The notes under the pieces were generated by a model. The model was not told where the DNA came from. It was given only the letters and a program-made list of their open reading frames with translations, and ran no database searches. The translations under genes and the position numbers were made by a program. A stretch of DNA of 64,000 nt from Mucilaginibacter sp. UR6-1 (GTDB taxonomy: Bacteria > Bacteroidota > Bacteroidia > Sphingobacteriales > Sphingobacteriaceae), in contig NZ_JAJIWP010000006.1 in NCBI RefSeq assembly GCF_020880975.1, forward strand, positions 1 through 64,000, in the 5' to 3' direction. Of this stretch, positions 7,949 through 17,300 are shown in pieces (position 1 is the stretch's first letter; each line of letters begins with the position of its first letter).

Positions 7949-8914
7949 ATGATAAAGGCCGACAACCTGAGCAAACATTTTGGCGCTGTAAAGGCGGTTG
8001 ATAACGTATCATTCGAGGTAGCCGAAGGTGAAACCATGGTTTTATTAGGCACCAGTGGTTGCGGTAAAACTACTACGCTAAAAATGCTTAACCGCCTTAT
8101 CGAACCAAGCGAAGGCAGCATCAGCATAAACGGCAAGAACATTAAAAGCCAGGAACCTGAAGAACTGCGACGGGGCATAGGCTATGTACTGCAAAACAAC
8201 GGCCTTTTTCCGCATTATACCGTTGCCGAAAATATTGCCATAGTGCCTAAGTTACTAAAATGGAATAAGGCCAAAACACAAAAACGCACCACCGAACTGC
8301 TTGAAAAGCTGCACTTATCCTCACAATACCTTAGCGCCTACCCTAACGAGTTGAGCGGCGGGCAGCAGCAGCGCGTGGGCCTTGCCCGTGCTTTGGTTGC
8401 CGATGCACCCGTGCTGTTGATGGATGAACCATTTGGCGCGCTTGACAATGTTACCCGTACAAAAATTCATGCCGAATTTAAGGCGCTTGACGAGCTAAAA
8501 CGCAAAACCATCATTATGGTTACCCATGATGTGCAGGAGGCCTTTACCCTTGGCGATCGTGTAACAATAATGGATAAGGGGCGCATCGTACAACAAGGCA
8601 CACCGCAACAGTTGCTGTTCAGTCCGGCCAATAGTTTTGTAAGCGATTTTTTAAAGGAACAGCGCCTGCAACTGGAGTTGCGCACCATAAAGCTGGTTAA
8701 CCTTTGGAATAAATTGACCGATACCGGGCGCAAAACGCATACCGACCTGCTATCAGCCGAAGAAGATATGTGGACCGCTATGGAAAGCTTTAAATTCACG
8801 CGGCACGATAATATCAATATTATTAATCAGGATAGCCGTGAAATAAAAAGCGTGAGTTTTGAGGATTTGATGGGTGCCTATAATCAATACAAAAAACAAC
8901 CGCGCCATGAATGA
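7949..8914 (+). CDS. egtV: EgtV/OpuCA-like ABC transporter ATPase
   Basis: A 321-residue ATPase of the osmoprotectant/quaternary amine class. Walker A is GTSGCGKT (residues 34-41), the signature is LSGGQQQR (135-142), and Walker B is VLLMDEP (155-161). A tail of about 80 residues after the ATPase ends in SREIKSVSFEDLMGAY, which looks like half of a CBS domain, so the regulatory part is reduced relative to two-CBS OpuAA/OpuCA proteins. Its end overlaps the permease start by eight bases. The choice of EgtV over a betaine importer rests on the egtB/egtD genes that follow. Confidence 0.85.
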   Translation: MIKADNLSKHFGAVKAVDNVSFEVAEGETMVLLGTSGCGKTTTLKMLNRLIEPSEGSISINGKNIKSQEPEELRRGIGYVLQNNGLFPHYTVAENIAIVPKLLKWNKAKTQKRTTELLEKLHLSSQYLSAYPNELSGGQQQRVGLARALVADAPVLLMDEPFGALDNVTRTKIHAEFKALDELKRKTIIMVTHDVQEAFTLGDRVTIMDKGRIVQQGTPQQLLFSPANSFVSDFLKEQRLQLELRTIKLVNLWNKLTDTGRKTHTDLLSAEEDMWTAMESFKFTRHDNINIINQDSREIKSVSFEDLMGAYNQYKKQPRHE

Positions 8915-10481
8915 ACAGCAACAAACCCTGCTGGATTTCATGCGCCAGCAATCAGATAAACTACTCTCGCAAACGCTTGAGCATATTGGCTTAACCTTTA
9001 TTTCACTATTGATAGCGGTTATCATTGGCTTGCCTTTAGGCATAATTATCGCCCGTAAAAAACAACTATCGGGTACAGTATTAGGCATAGCGGGTGTGCT
9101 ACAAACCATACCAAGCATCGCCCTATTAGGTTTTATGATACCGGTATTAGGCATCGGCCCAAAGCCCGCAATTGTTGCGTTGTTACTATATGCCCTGCTG
9201 CCCATCATCCGTAACACCTACACCGGCATAACCGGGGTTGACGCAGTGGTAAAGGAAGCCGCCGTGGCCATGGGTATGAGCAAATGGCAGGTATTAAAGC
9301 AAGTTGAGTTACCTCTGGCCATGCCCGTTATTTTGGCCGGGATACGTACCGCTACGGTAATTAACGTGGGCGTGGCTACCCTGGCATCGTACATTGCGGC
9401 GGGTGGCTTGGGTGAGTTTATTTTTGGAGGTATATCGCTCAATAATACCAACATGATATTGGCGGGGGCCATACCCGCAGCGCTGTTGGCTATTATATTC
9501 GATTTCTTGTTATCTCTGGTACAAAAGCTGAATTTGAAGAAGGTAAAAACAGGTGCTTATGCCCTGCCGGTAGTTACATTGCTGCTGGCTTCCTTTTATT
9601 TTATCCCATCGGCATACGGCGGAAAGCTTACCGCAGGCTTTACGCCCGAGTTTATGGGCAGGCAGGATGGCAACCTCGGGCTGCGCGAAAAATATGGCTT
9701 AAAGATCCATACCATCGTGATAAATGATGCCGTAATGTACAAAGCGGCTTATGAGCAGGAACTGGACGTGATCAGCGGCTATTCAACCGATGGTCGGCTT
9801 AAAGCCTATAATTTGGTGGTTTTAGAGGACGATAAACACATCTTCCCCCCTTACTATGCCGCGCCTATTGTAAGCGAGGCAGCGTTGACCAAATTTCCGG
9901 AACTGGAAAAAACGCTTAACCTACTCGCGGGTACAATTACCGACTCCATCATGACGGAACTGAACTACCGTACCGATTATCTGCACCAAACACCTGAAAG
10001 GGTGGCTAAGGATTTTTTAGAATCCAAACATCTGTATAAACCAGCACGTAATGGCAAGGCGGGCATCATCCGCATCGGCTCAAAAATATTCGGCGAGCAG
10101 TACATTTTAGCCAATATTTATGCCATGCTGATAAAAGGTTATACCGATTATGATGTATCCACCAAAACCGGCCTGGGCGGCACCAAAATATGCTTTGATG
10201 CCCTTACCAATAACCAGATAGATTTTTACCCCGAATATACCGGCACCGGCCTGCTGGCCATTTTGCAGGCACCGGCCGAAACGGTAAACAAGATTATTAG
10301 TGATAAGGAGAGTACTTACAATTATGTAAAAGCCGAATTTAACAGGCGCTACAGTATAAAATGGCTTACTCCCATAGGGTTTAACAATGCCTATGCTTTA
10401 ATGATGCGCCAAAAACAAGCGCGGGAGTTAAATGTTAAAACCATATCTGAGCTGAAGAACCACCTTGACAGCAATAAATAA
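8907..10481 (+). CDS. egtU: EgtU-like permease fused to a circularly permuted substrate-binding domain
   Basis: 524 residues from the ATG at 8907; a more distal start at 8874 would overlap the ATPase deeply. Residues 1-210 are an OpuCB-type permease with about five membrane segments and the coupling motif EAAVAMGMSKWQVL. A further membrane helix (about 216-235) leads into an OpuAC-type binding domain. Its halves are swapped: the segment that normally comes second (FTPEFMGRQDG near 244, STDGRL at 293-298, FPPYYAAP) comes first, and the normal first half (RIGSKIFGEQ near 389, PEYTGTGL at about 442-449, GFNNAYAL) comes last, joined by a short linker near 380. All expected motifs are present, so the domain should fold. 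Stop and egtB start overlap by one base. Confidence 0.85.
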   Translation: MNEQQQTLLDFMRQQSDKLLSQTLEHIGLTFISLLIAVIIGLPLGIIIARKKQLSGTVLGIAGVLQTIPSIALLGFMIPVLGIGPKPAIVALLLYALLPIIRNTYTGITGVDAVVKEAAVAMGMSKWQVLKQVELPLAMPVILAGIRTATVINVGVATLASYIAAGGLGEFIFGGISLNNTNMILAGAIPAALLAIIFDFLLSLVQKLNLKKVKTGAYALPVVTLLLASFYFIPSAYGGKLTAGFTPEFMGRQDGNLGLREKYGLKIHTIVINDAVMYKAAYEQELDVISGYSTDGRLKAYNLVVLEDDKHIFPPYYAAPIVSEAALTKFPELEKTLNLLAGTITDSIMTELNYRTDYLHQTPERVAKDFLESKHLYKPARNGKAGIIRIGSKIFGEQYILANIYAMLIKGYTDYDVSTKTGLGGTKICFDALTNNQIDFYPEYTGTGLLAILQAPAETVNKIISDKESTYNYVKAEFNRRYSIKWLTPIGFNNAYALMMRQKQARELNVKTISELKNHLDSNK

Positions 10482-11632
10482 TGAATTTAGCACAACGTTA
10501 CCAACAAATACGTCAACATACCGAATACATCTGTAGTCCGCTGCAAACGGAGGATTATGTTGTTCAGCCAATTGAAGATGTTAGTCCGCCTAAATGGCAT
10601 TTGGGGCATACCACCTGGTTTTTTGAAACCTTTATATTAAAGCCCTACGTACCTGCGTACAAAGAATACAACGCCGAATATAACTACGTTTTTAACAGCT
10701 ATTACGAAAGCGTAGGGACCCGGGTCATCCGCACAGATCGTGGTAATTTGAGCCGCCCAACGGTGATCGATATTTATAGTTACCGCAAATATGTAGACGA
10801 GGCCATGTACCATTTTTTATGTGGCGATGTTTCAGCAGAGGTACATGAACTGGTGATATTAGGCTTTAACCATGAGGAGCAGCACCAGGAGCTTTTATAT
10901 ACAGATATAAAGTACATTTTGGGCCATAACCCGCTGTTCCCGGTATACTCGCATGAATACAAGGTTCCGCATCAAGAAACAGCGGCTGATTCGCAGTTTA
11001 TCCAAGTGCCCGAAGGCATTTATGAGATAGGTTTTGAGGGCGATGGCTTTTGTTTTGACAATGAGCTGAATCGCCATAAGGTTTATTTAAATGAATATCG
11101 CATTAGCCCCAACCTTGTTACCAATGCCGAGTACCTGGAGTTTATAAACAGCGGCGGCTATCATGATTTCAGGCACTGGCACTCCGAGGGATGGGGCTGG
11201 GTAAATAACAACAAGGTGGAGGCGCCTTTGTACTGGTACCTGATTGACGGGCACTGGCATCATTATACCTATCATGGCCTGCAACCATTGGATATGCACG
11301 GCCCGGCAACCCACATCAGTTATTTCGAGGCTTATGCCTATGCCGCCTGGAAAGGCATGCGCCTGCCTACTGAGTTTGAGTGGGAAGCGGCATCCGCAAA
11401 ATTTAACTGGGGCAAGCGCTGGGAGTGGACGGAAAGCTCATACCTGCCGTACCCCGGTTTTTCAAAGGCGCCGGGCGCCATAGGCGAGTATAACGGCAAA
11501 TTCATGGTGAACCAAAAAGTGCTGCGCGGCGCATCAGAGGTTACGCCGCCGGGGCATAGCCGTGCTACCTACCGCAACTTTTTTCAAACCCATTTACGCT
11601 GGCAATTTACAGGCATACGCCTTGCCATGTAA
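10481..11632 (+). CDS. egtB: Ergothioneine biosynthesis protein EgtB
   Basis: The non-haem iron sulfoxide synthase that joins a thiol donor to hercynine. 383 residues: an N-terminal DinB-like four-helix domain with WHLGHTTWFFE (His43 the likely ligand) and the paired His131/His135 in NHEEQHQEL, then a C-terminal formylglycine-generating-enzyme-like domain with MRLPTEFEWEAA, WEWTESSYLPYPGF and the closing TGIRLA. Length and domain order are normal. Genes for EgtA and EgtC are absent nearby, so the thiol donor is more likely cysteine than gamma-glutamylcysteine (inference). It is coupled to egtU and followed by egtD after 23 bases. Confidence 0.95.
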   Translation: MNLAQRYQQIRQHTEYICSPLQTEDYVVQPIEDVSPPKWHLGHTTWFFETFILKPYVPAYKEYNAEYNYVFNSYYESVGTRVIRTDRGNLSRPTVIDIYSYRKYVDEAMYHFLCGDVSAEVHELVILGFNHEEQHQELLYTDIKYILGHNPLFPVYSHEYKVPHQETAADSQFIQVPEGIYEIGFEGDGFCFDNELNRHKVYLNEYRISPNLVTNAEYLEFINSGGYHDFRHWHSEGWGWVNNNKVEAPLYWYLIDGHWHHYTYHGLQPLDMHGPATHISYFEAYAYAAWKGMRLPTEFEWEAASAKFNWGKRWEWTESSYLPYPGFSKAPGAIGEYNGKFMVNQKVLRGASEVTPPGHSRATYRNFFQTHLRWQFTGIRLAM

Positions 11633-11655
11633 TCCTTACAAAATCATCAACCACC

Positions 11656-12639
11656 ATGATACTTACACCTACCGCACCTGAAAAAAAACCCGAAAATCAA
11701 TGCAGCCGGTTTATGCACGATGTGCTTACCGGACTGAGCACAAGCCCCAAGCATCTGCAATCAAAATATTTTTACGATGAGCAGGGCGACAAGCTGTTTC
11801 AGGACATTATGAACTGCCCCGAGTACTACTTGACCGGTTTGGAGATGGAGATATTCACGCAGCAAACCGATTTGCTGGCCAACACCATACGTAAGGGCGG
11901 CGAACCGTTTGACCTGATCGAGTTGGGCGCGGGCGATGCAACAAAATCCATACACCTGCTGCGCAGGCTGGTTGAGCAAGGTACTGATTTTGAGTATATG
12001 CCCATTGATATATCAGGCCATGTGATCAGCGAACTGGAGGCCGACCTGCCTGCAAGCGTACCCGGCATTAAACTAACCGGGTTGGAAGGTGAGTACTTCC
12101 AGATGCTGGAAAAGGCATCGTCCATATCAAACAGGCGTAAGGTGGTGATGTTCCTGGGATCAAACATCGGCAATATGCCGGTTGAGGAAGCGCAAGGCTT
12201 TTGCATAGAGATACGCAAGCACCTTTCTGAGGGCGATATGATGCTGATGGGTGTCGATTTGAAAAAGAACCCCAACATCATCCGCGCGGCTTATGATGAT
12301 AAAGGCGGCATCACCAAGGCCTTTAACCTTAACCTGCTTACCCGCATAAACCGTGAGCTGGGTGCCGATTTTGATGTTACACAGTTTGACCATTATTGCA
12401 GTTACGACCCTGAAACCGGGGCCTGCAAAAGCTACCTTATCAGCCTGAATGAACAGGTGGTGAACCTGCACGGAAAAAGCATCCGCTTTGAAAAGGATGA
12501 ATACATCTGGATGGAGATCTCACAAAAATATACCATTGAGCAGGTAGATGAAATGGCCATACAGGCCGGGTTTAAACCTGCCGGCCATATTTTTGACAGT
12601 AAACATTGGTTTGTTGATGCTGTACTTATAGCCGGGTAA
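11656..12639 (+). CDS. egtD: L-histidine N-alpha-methyltransferase EgtD
   Basis: 327 residues, the usual EgtD length. It makes hercynine from histidine with three S-adenosylmethionine, the first step of ergothioneine synthesis. The signature start LQSKYFYDEQGDKLFQDI and CPEYYLTGLEMEIF, the SAM loop IELGAGDATKSIHLL, and the terminal QKYTIEQVDEMAIQAGF are all present. There is no signal peptide. The order egtV-egtU-egtB-egtD in one operon links import and synthesis. No C-S lyase (EgtE) is encoded in the run; the nearest PLP enzyme is at 20369. Confidence 0.95.
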   Translation: MILTPTAPEKKPENQCSRFMHDVLTGLSTSPKHLQSKYFYDEQGDKLFQDIMNCPEYYLTGLEMEIFTQQTDLLANTIRKGGEPFDLIELGAGDATKSIHLLRRLVEQGTDFEYMPIDISGHVISELEADLPASVPGIKLTGLEGEYFQMLEKASSISNRRKVVMFLGSNIGNMPVEEAQGFCIEIRKHLSEGDMMLMGVDLKKNPNIIRAAYDDKGGITKAFNLNLLTRINRELGADFDVTQFDHYCSYDPETGACKSYLISLNEQVVNLHGKSIRFEKDEYIWMEISQKYTIEQVDEMAIQAGFKPAGHIFDSKHWFVDAVLIAG

Positions 12640-12671
12640 ATGCTATATTAGCGTCACAACATCATCAACAT

Positions 12672-13481
12672 ATGGAAAACTTCTCGTTAAAGGGTAAGGT
12701 AATTATTGTAACCGGCGGTACCGGTGTTTTGGGCGAGGCTTTTGTTAAGGGCATTGCGCAGGCAGGCGGCATAGTGGGTATTTTAGGCCGTAATGAGCAG
12801 GTGGCCACCGAGCGTGCCGAAGCCATTAAACAATCAGGCGGAGAGGCTATAGCTTTGGTTGCCGATGTGCTGAACGAGGCCGACCTTATTGCCGCGCGCG
12901 AAACCGTACTCAGCATTTATGGCCGTATTGATGGCCTGGTAAACGGTGCCGGTGGCAACATGCCCGGCGGTGTGGTACAACCCGAGGACGATATTTTTAG
13001 CATGAACCTTGATGGCTTGCGCCAGGTGCTTGACCTTAACCTTTGGGGCAGCGTTATACCTACCCAGATTTTTGGACAGGCCATGACCAAGGATGGCGGC
13101 AGCATAGTAAATATCTCCTCCATGACAGCGAAACATGTTGTTACCAAGGTATTAGGCTACAGTATTGCCAAAGCCGCTATTGATAGTTATAACCAGTGGT
13201 TCGCGGTAGAGGCGGCTAACCGTTATGGCGATGCTATCCGCATGAATGCCATTGCACCGGGCTTTTTCCTGACTGAACAGAACCGAACGCTGCTTACCCA
13301 GCCTGATGGATCATACACGCTGCGTGGCAACCTGGTGATACAAAACACTCCATACAAGCGTTTTGGCCACCCGGATGAACTTGTAGGCGCGTTGATCTAC
13401 CTGCTGAGTGATGCCTCAAGGTTTGTTACCGGCACTGTTATCAATGTTGATGGCGGTTTCTCCGTATTCAGCGGGGTTTAG
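12672..13481 (+). CDS. SDR family oxidoreductase (D-mannonate oxidoreductase-like)
   Basis: 269 residues of a classical short-chain dehydrogenase. The cofactor motif is TGGTGVLG (near residue 15), NGAGGNMPGG follows, the catalytic Ser lies in VNISSM and the YxxxK motif is Y-S-I-A-K. The long insertion after PGFFLTEQNRTLLTQPDGSY matches proteins annotated as D-mannonate oxidoreductase (fructuronate reductase) in Bacteroidota, as I recall. It lies 32 bases after egtD on the same strand, so read-through is likely, but a functional tie to ergothioneine is doubtful; it may instead be linked to the sugar-sensing system on the opposite strand. Confidence 0.85.
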   Translation: MENFSLKGKVIIVTGGTGVLGEAFVKGIAQAGGIVGILGRNEQVATERAEAIKQSGGEAIALVADVLNEADLIAARETVLSIYGRIDGLVNGAGGNMPGGVVQPEDDIFSMNLDGLRQVLDLNLWGSVIPTQIFGQAMTKDGGSIVNISSMTAKHVVTKVLGYSIAKAAIDSYNQWFAVEAANRYGDAIRMNAIAPGFFLTEQNRTLLTQPDGSYTLRGNLVIQNTPYKRFGHPDELVGALIYLLSDASRFVTGTVINVDGGFSVFSGV

Positions 13482-14305
13482 TGGTGCAGCTTTTCGTCAT
13501 GCAGGCTGTACAGATAGTCAGACGGCGACATGCCGAACTGCTTTAAAAAGTTACGGCCAAACTGGGTTTGCGAGCTGTAGCCCACCATGTCAGATATTTC
13601 GTAGATCTTGAATTCACCTTCGCCCAACAATTCCGCGGCGCGCTTTAAGCGCCCAAGGTTTATCAGTTCATTCGGGGTAAGGTCAGATATGGATTTGATT
13701 TTACGGTACAGCGTAGGGCGGCTCATATTCATCATATCGGCCAGGTGCTCTACATCAAGGTCTTTATTATCCAGGTTTTTCAGGATCAGCTCATTCAGCT
13801 TCTCTAAAAACGCCTCATCGGCACGGTTATGCGCAATGGTTTTTATATGTACCAATGGCGATTTGGCAAAGTATTGTTTTACCTTATTACGATTGCGCAG
13901 TAAACAGGCAACCTGCACTTGCAAGTACTCCGGCGAAAATGGCTTTTCAATATAAGCATCGGCACCAAGCTCAAGCCCTTCAATTTTTGATTGCAGGGTA
14001 TTTTTTGCTGTAAGCAATATAACCGGTATGTGGCCCAGCTCAAAGTCATCCTTAACGGCATTGCACAGCGCAAACCCATCAAGGCCGGGCATCATTACAT
14101 CGCTTATCACCAGGTGTATTATCTGCTCGCGCAAAATATTAAGCGCAACTATACCATCAGGCGCGGTTATAACCCTATACTTCTCGCTCAGATCCTCAGA
14201 TACGAATTCAAGAATTTCCTCATTATCGTCCACGAGTAATACAACCGGTTTATCAATGCCAGCATCATTGGCCTGATAAGCAGTAAAGCTTAATGTTTTT
14301 TCCAT
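13478..14305 (-). CDS. Response regulator with AraC-type DNA-binding domain (C-terminal half of split hybrid system)
   Basis: 275 residues: a receiver domain (VVLLVDDNEE, phospho-acceptor Asp69 in VISDVMMPG, a Lys in YIEKPF) and an AraC-type pair of helix-turn-helices from about residue 165 (MNMSRPTLYRKIKSISDLTP, GYSSQTQFGRNFLKQFGMSP). These are the last two domains of a Bacteroides-type hybrid two-component protein. Here they start 16 bases before the kinase stop, in the -1 frame relative to the kinase. The ATG has no strong ribosome site. It overlaps the SDR stop by four bases from the opposite strand. Confidence 0.92.
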   Translation of the reverse strand: MEKTLSFTAYQANDAGIDKPVVLLVDDNEEILEFVSEDLSEKYRVITAPDGIVALNILREQIIHLVISDVMMPGLDGFALCNAVKDDFELGHIPVILLTAKNTLQSKIEGLELGADAYIEKPFSPEYLQVQVACLLRNRNKVKQYFAKSPLVHIKTIAHNRADEAFLEKLNELILKNLDNKDLDVEHLADMMNMSRPTLYRKIKSISDLTPNELINLGRLKRAAELLGEGEFKIYEISDMVGYSSQTQFGRNFLKQFGMSPSDYLYSLHDEKLHH

Positions 14306-17300
14306 TTGCCGCTTAGGTTAAACTCAATTAATTGGTGCACAGGTAGTGTTAAAGCAAATATATTAAAACGTTTTACATATCCAACTAATTCAAGTTTGCC
14401 TTTGTGCAGCTCAGTCAATGCTTTTGATATGGAAAGGCCTATACCCGTTCCGGACTGGTGGCCATTATCGCTTATCCTGAAAAAAGGTTCAAATATCCGT
14501 TTGTTAAGTTCAACAGGCAAGGGCTTACCATCGCTACGCACTTCAATGGTAAAATTTTCATCGGTGGCGGCAACCGGCATAAGTTCAACCTCAACCTCAT
14601 GGTCGCCATATTTTATCGCGTTATGTACCAGGTTACTTATAATTTTAGTTATACCTTCCGGATCAACATAGGCATGTAACGGCTTTTCGGGCAACAGCAG
14701 TTTGTAACTGATCTCGCGCTGTTCGGCGGCTAACTGAAAGCCGATAAATATATCAGCCAGCAGATCGGTAATATTCACATTAACAAAGTTGAGCGAGAAA
14801 CCCTTGGCCTCGGTTTTCCTGAAATCCAATAATTGATTAGTAAGGGCCAGCAACCTGCCGGTATTGCGGTCAATAATGCGCAGGTTCTTTTCAATATCAG
14901 GCACCTCGCCGGCTTTTTTCATCACCTTTTCCATAGGGCCCTTTATCAGCGTCAGCGGTGTACGTATCTCATGGGCTACATTGGTAAAAAATTCAATCTT
15001 GGCTTCATATATCTCACGTTCCTTTTCGTTCTCAAATAACTCCATTTGCCTGCGATGCCTGGCATGGAGGCGTTTGTTGTAGGCGTTTATTACCCATATC
15101 ACCACAGCCATCATTAACAAAGTGTATATGAGGTATGCCGTATTGCTTTTCCAATACGGCGGCAGTACTTTAATGGTAAGGCGTGCTTCTTTATTACTCC
15201 ATATTCCGCTACTGTTGGCTGCTTTTACCCTGAAGGTATATACCCCGGCCGGCAATTCGGTAAAGTAAACTTTACGGTTGGTTTTAATATACGTCCATTG
15301 ATTATCGAGCCCATCCATTTTATAGGCATACTCCAATGTACCGGGCGAGTTATAACTGAGTGCCGAAAAATCAATACTGAACGAGGAGCTTTTATAATTG
15401 AGCGTTAGTTTGCGGGTAACCAGTATGGACCGCTTGAGCGGCGAACCCTCCTGCCCCACCACCAGTTCGCGGTTGTGTACCTGGAAACCTGTAATATATA
15501 CCGGCGGCACTACGGTATTGGTTATAAACTCATCCGGATCAAAACTGATAAGCCCTTTTACCCCGCCAAAATACATACGCCCGGTAGCATCCTTATAAGC
15601 TGAGTTATAATTGAACTGATCGGTAAGCAGCCCGTTGGCCTTGGTAAATACGCGCACCTTTTCTGTTAGTATGTCAAAACAAACCAGCCCTTTTGAAGTG
15701 CTTATCCACAATTGTTTGCGGGCATCTTCCAGTATGCTGTACATCAGGTCACTGGGCAAGCCATCCTTAACAGTGTATTGCCTTATCTTTTTAGCCTTAC
15801 GGTTGTATTTAAATAAGCCCGACTCAGTAGCAAACCATATATCGTGATCTGAATCCTCGAATATGCCGGTTATACGCACTTTGGCCATATCAACGTTCAG
15901 AGCAGGTAGTTTTATGATGCTCCCGCTGCTTGCATCAGCATTAAGATAATAAATACCATCACGAAACGTGCCTGCCCATATAGTGCCTTCACCATCTTGT
16001 ATCAAAGCGGTTATGAATGCTGTTCGCGGCATATAAGGCGCCGGCTCAAAGTTGTTTGCAGACCTGTTATATTTATACAAACCGGTAGGTGTACCAACCA
16101 GGATATTGTTGGCACGTGTTTTCAGGATGCTAAAAACAAAGTTGCTTTTAAGCTCATTAACACCGGGGCCTGCGTTGTAGTGCCGTACAACCTTTTCGGT
16201 ACGCAGATCCATAACATCAAGGCCATGTTCAAAGGTACCTACCCATAATTCGTTACCGTTTACCATCAGGCCATGTAAATTGGTATTTGATATACCCGAT
16301 TGCCCGTCGCCTGGCTTGTAAGCAGTAAACCTGCGTGTTTTAAGGTTAAACTTGTTGAGCCCGGCATCCTCGGTACCTATCCACAAATTGCCGTTGTTAT
16401 CAGGGCATATTTCACGCACTGCATTGCCGCTTATGGAGTTTTCGCCTATCCGCGGAAAGTATTTTTCAAAGTATGTATATTTAGGTTGATAATAATTAGC
16501 ACCGCCAAAATAAGTGCCTACCCATATTCCACCTTCATTGTCTTTACACAGGCTATACACCGCATTATCTGCCAATGAGTAAGGATTATTGTATTGCTTA
16601 CGCAGGTTTATAAGTTCTTTTAACTTTTCATGGTAAATATAAATGCCCGACTCGGTGGCTATCCACAGTTCATCCGCGGCAACGCGCAAAAAATCACGTG
16701 CAAAAATATCAGTACCATTATCGTTTCGTGTAAGCAGATCAAATGAAGTGTTTTTTTGTGTATTAAAAATTTTAACGCCCTGGTTTGATGTACCTACCAG
16801 CAAACGCCCCGCACCATCACTGCTGAGTTTCTCAATCCAGTTGGATACGGCCCCCTTATTGCTCCGCTTAAAAGCCTCGTAACTATCAAAGCTATCGGTG
16901 CGTTCGTTATACTTTTTTAAAAATCCGTCTGAGGTTGACACCCATAACTTACCCTCAAACGATCGGCATATTGATGTTGCCTGGAACAGGCTACGGTATG
17001 CACGGATAGTTTGCTTTGCAAGATTATATTTGAATAAGGATAGATCAGAAACTATCCAAAGGTCATTATTATACCTTAAAACACTTTTGATTGCCTGCAG
17101 CGGGCTACCTGGCAAAAGCACAAAGCGCTCGTTCTCCCAATCGTACCGGTACAGGCCGTTTTCAGTACCCACCCATAAAACTCCTGTTTCATCCTCATAC
17201 AAGGTTGATATATAGTTGCTGCCCAGTGTATTTTTGTCGGCCGGATCATTACGGAATGTCTTGAAGCTATAGCCATCAAAGCGGTTAAGGCCATCTTTTG

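Noticed and set aside
8874..8906. Earlier start of the EgtU-like protein
   Set aside because: It would add polar residues and lengthen the overlap with the ATPase gene; the ATG at 8907 gives the normal short overlap.
10481..12639. Selenoneine (SenA-type) pathway instead of ergothioneine
   Set aside because: No SenB or SenC homologue is adjacent, and EgtD and EgtB resemble the ergothioneine enzymes in length and motifs.
15690..16680. DnaA-box-like TTATCCACA and TATCCACAA sequences
   Set aside because: They lie inside the propeller part of the sensor kinase and are the reverse complement of codons for the repeated LWI motif, so repetition of the protein explains them.
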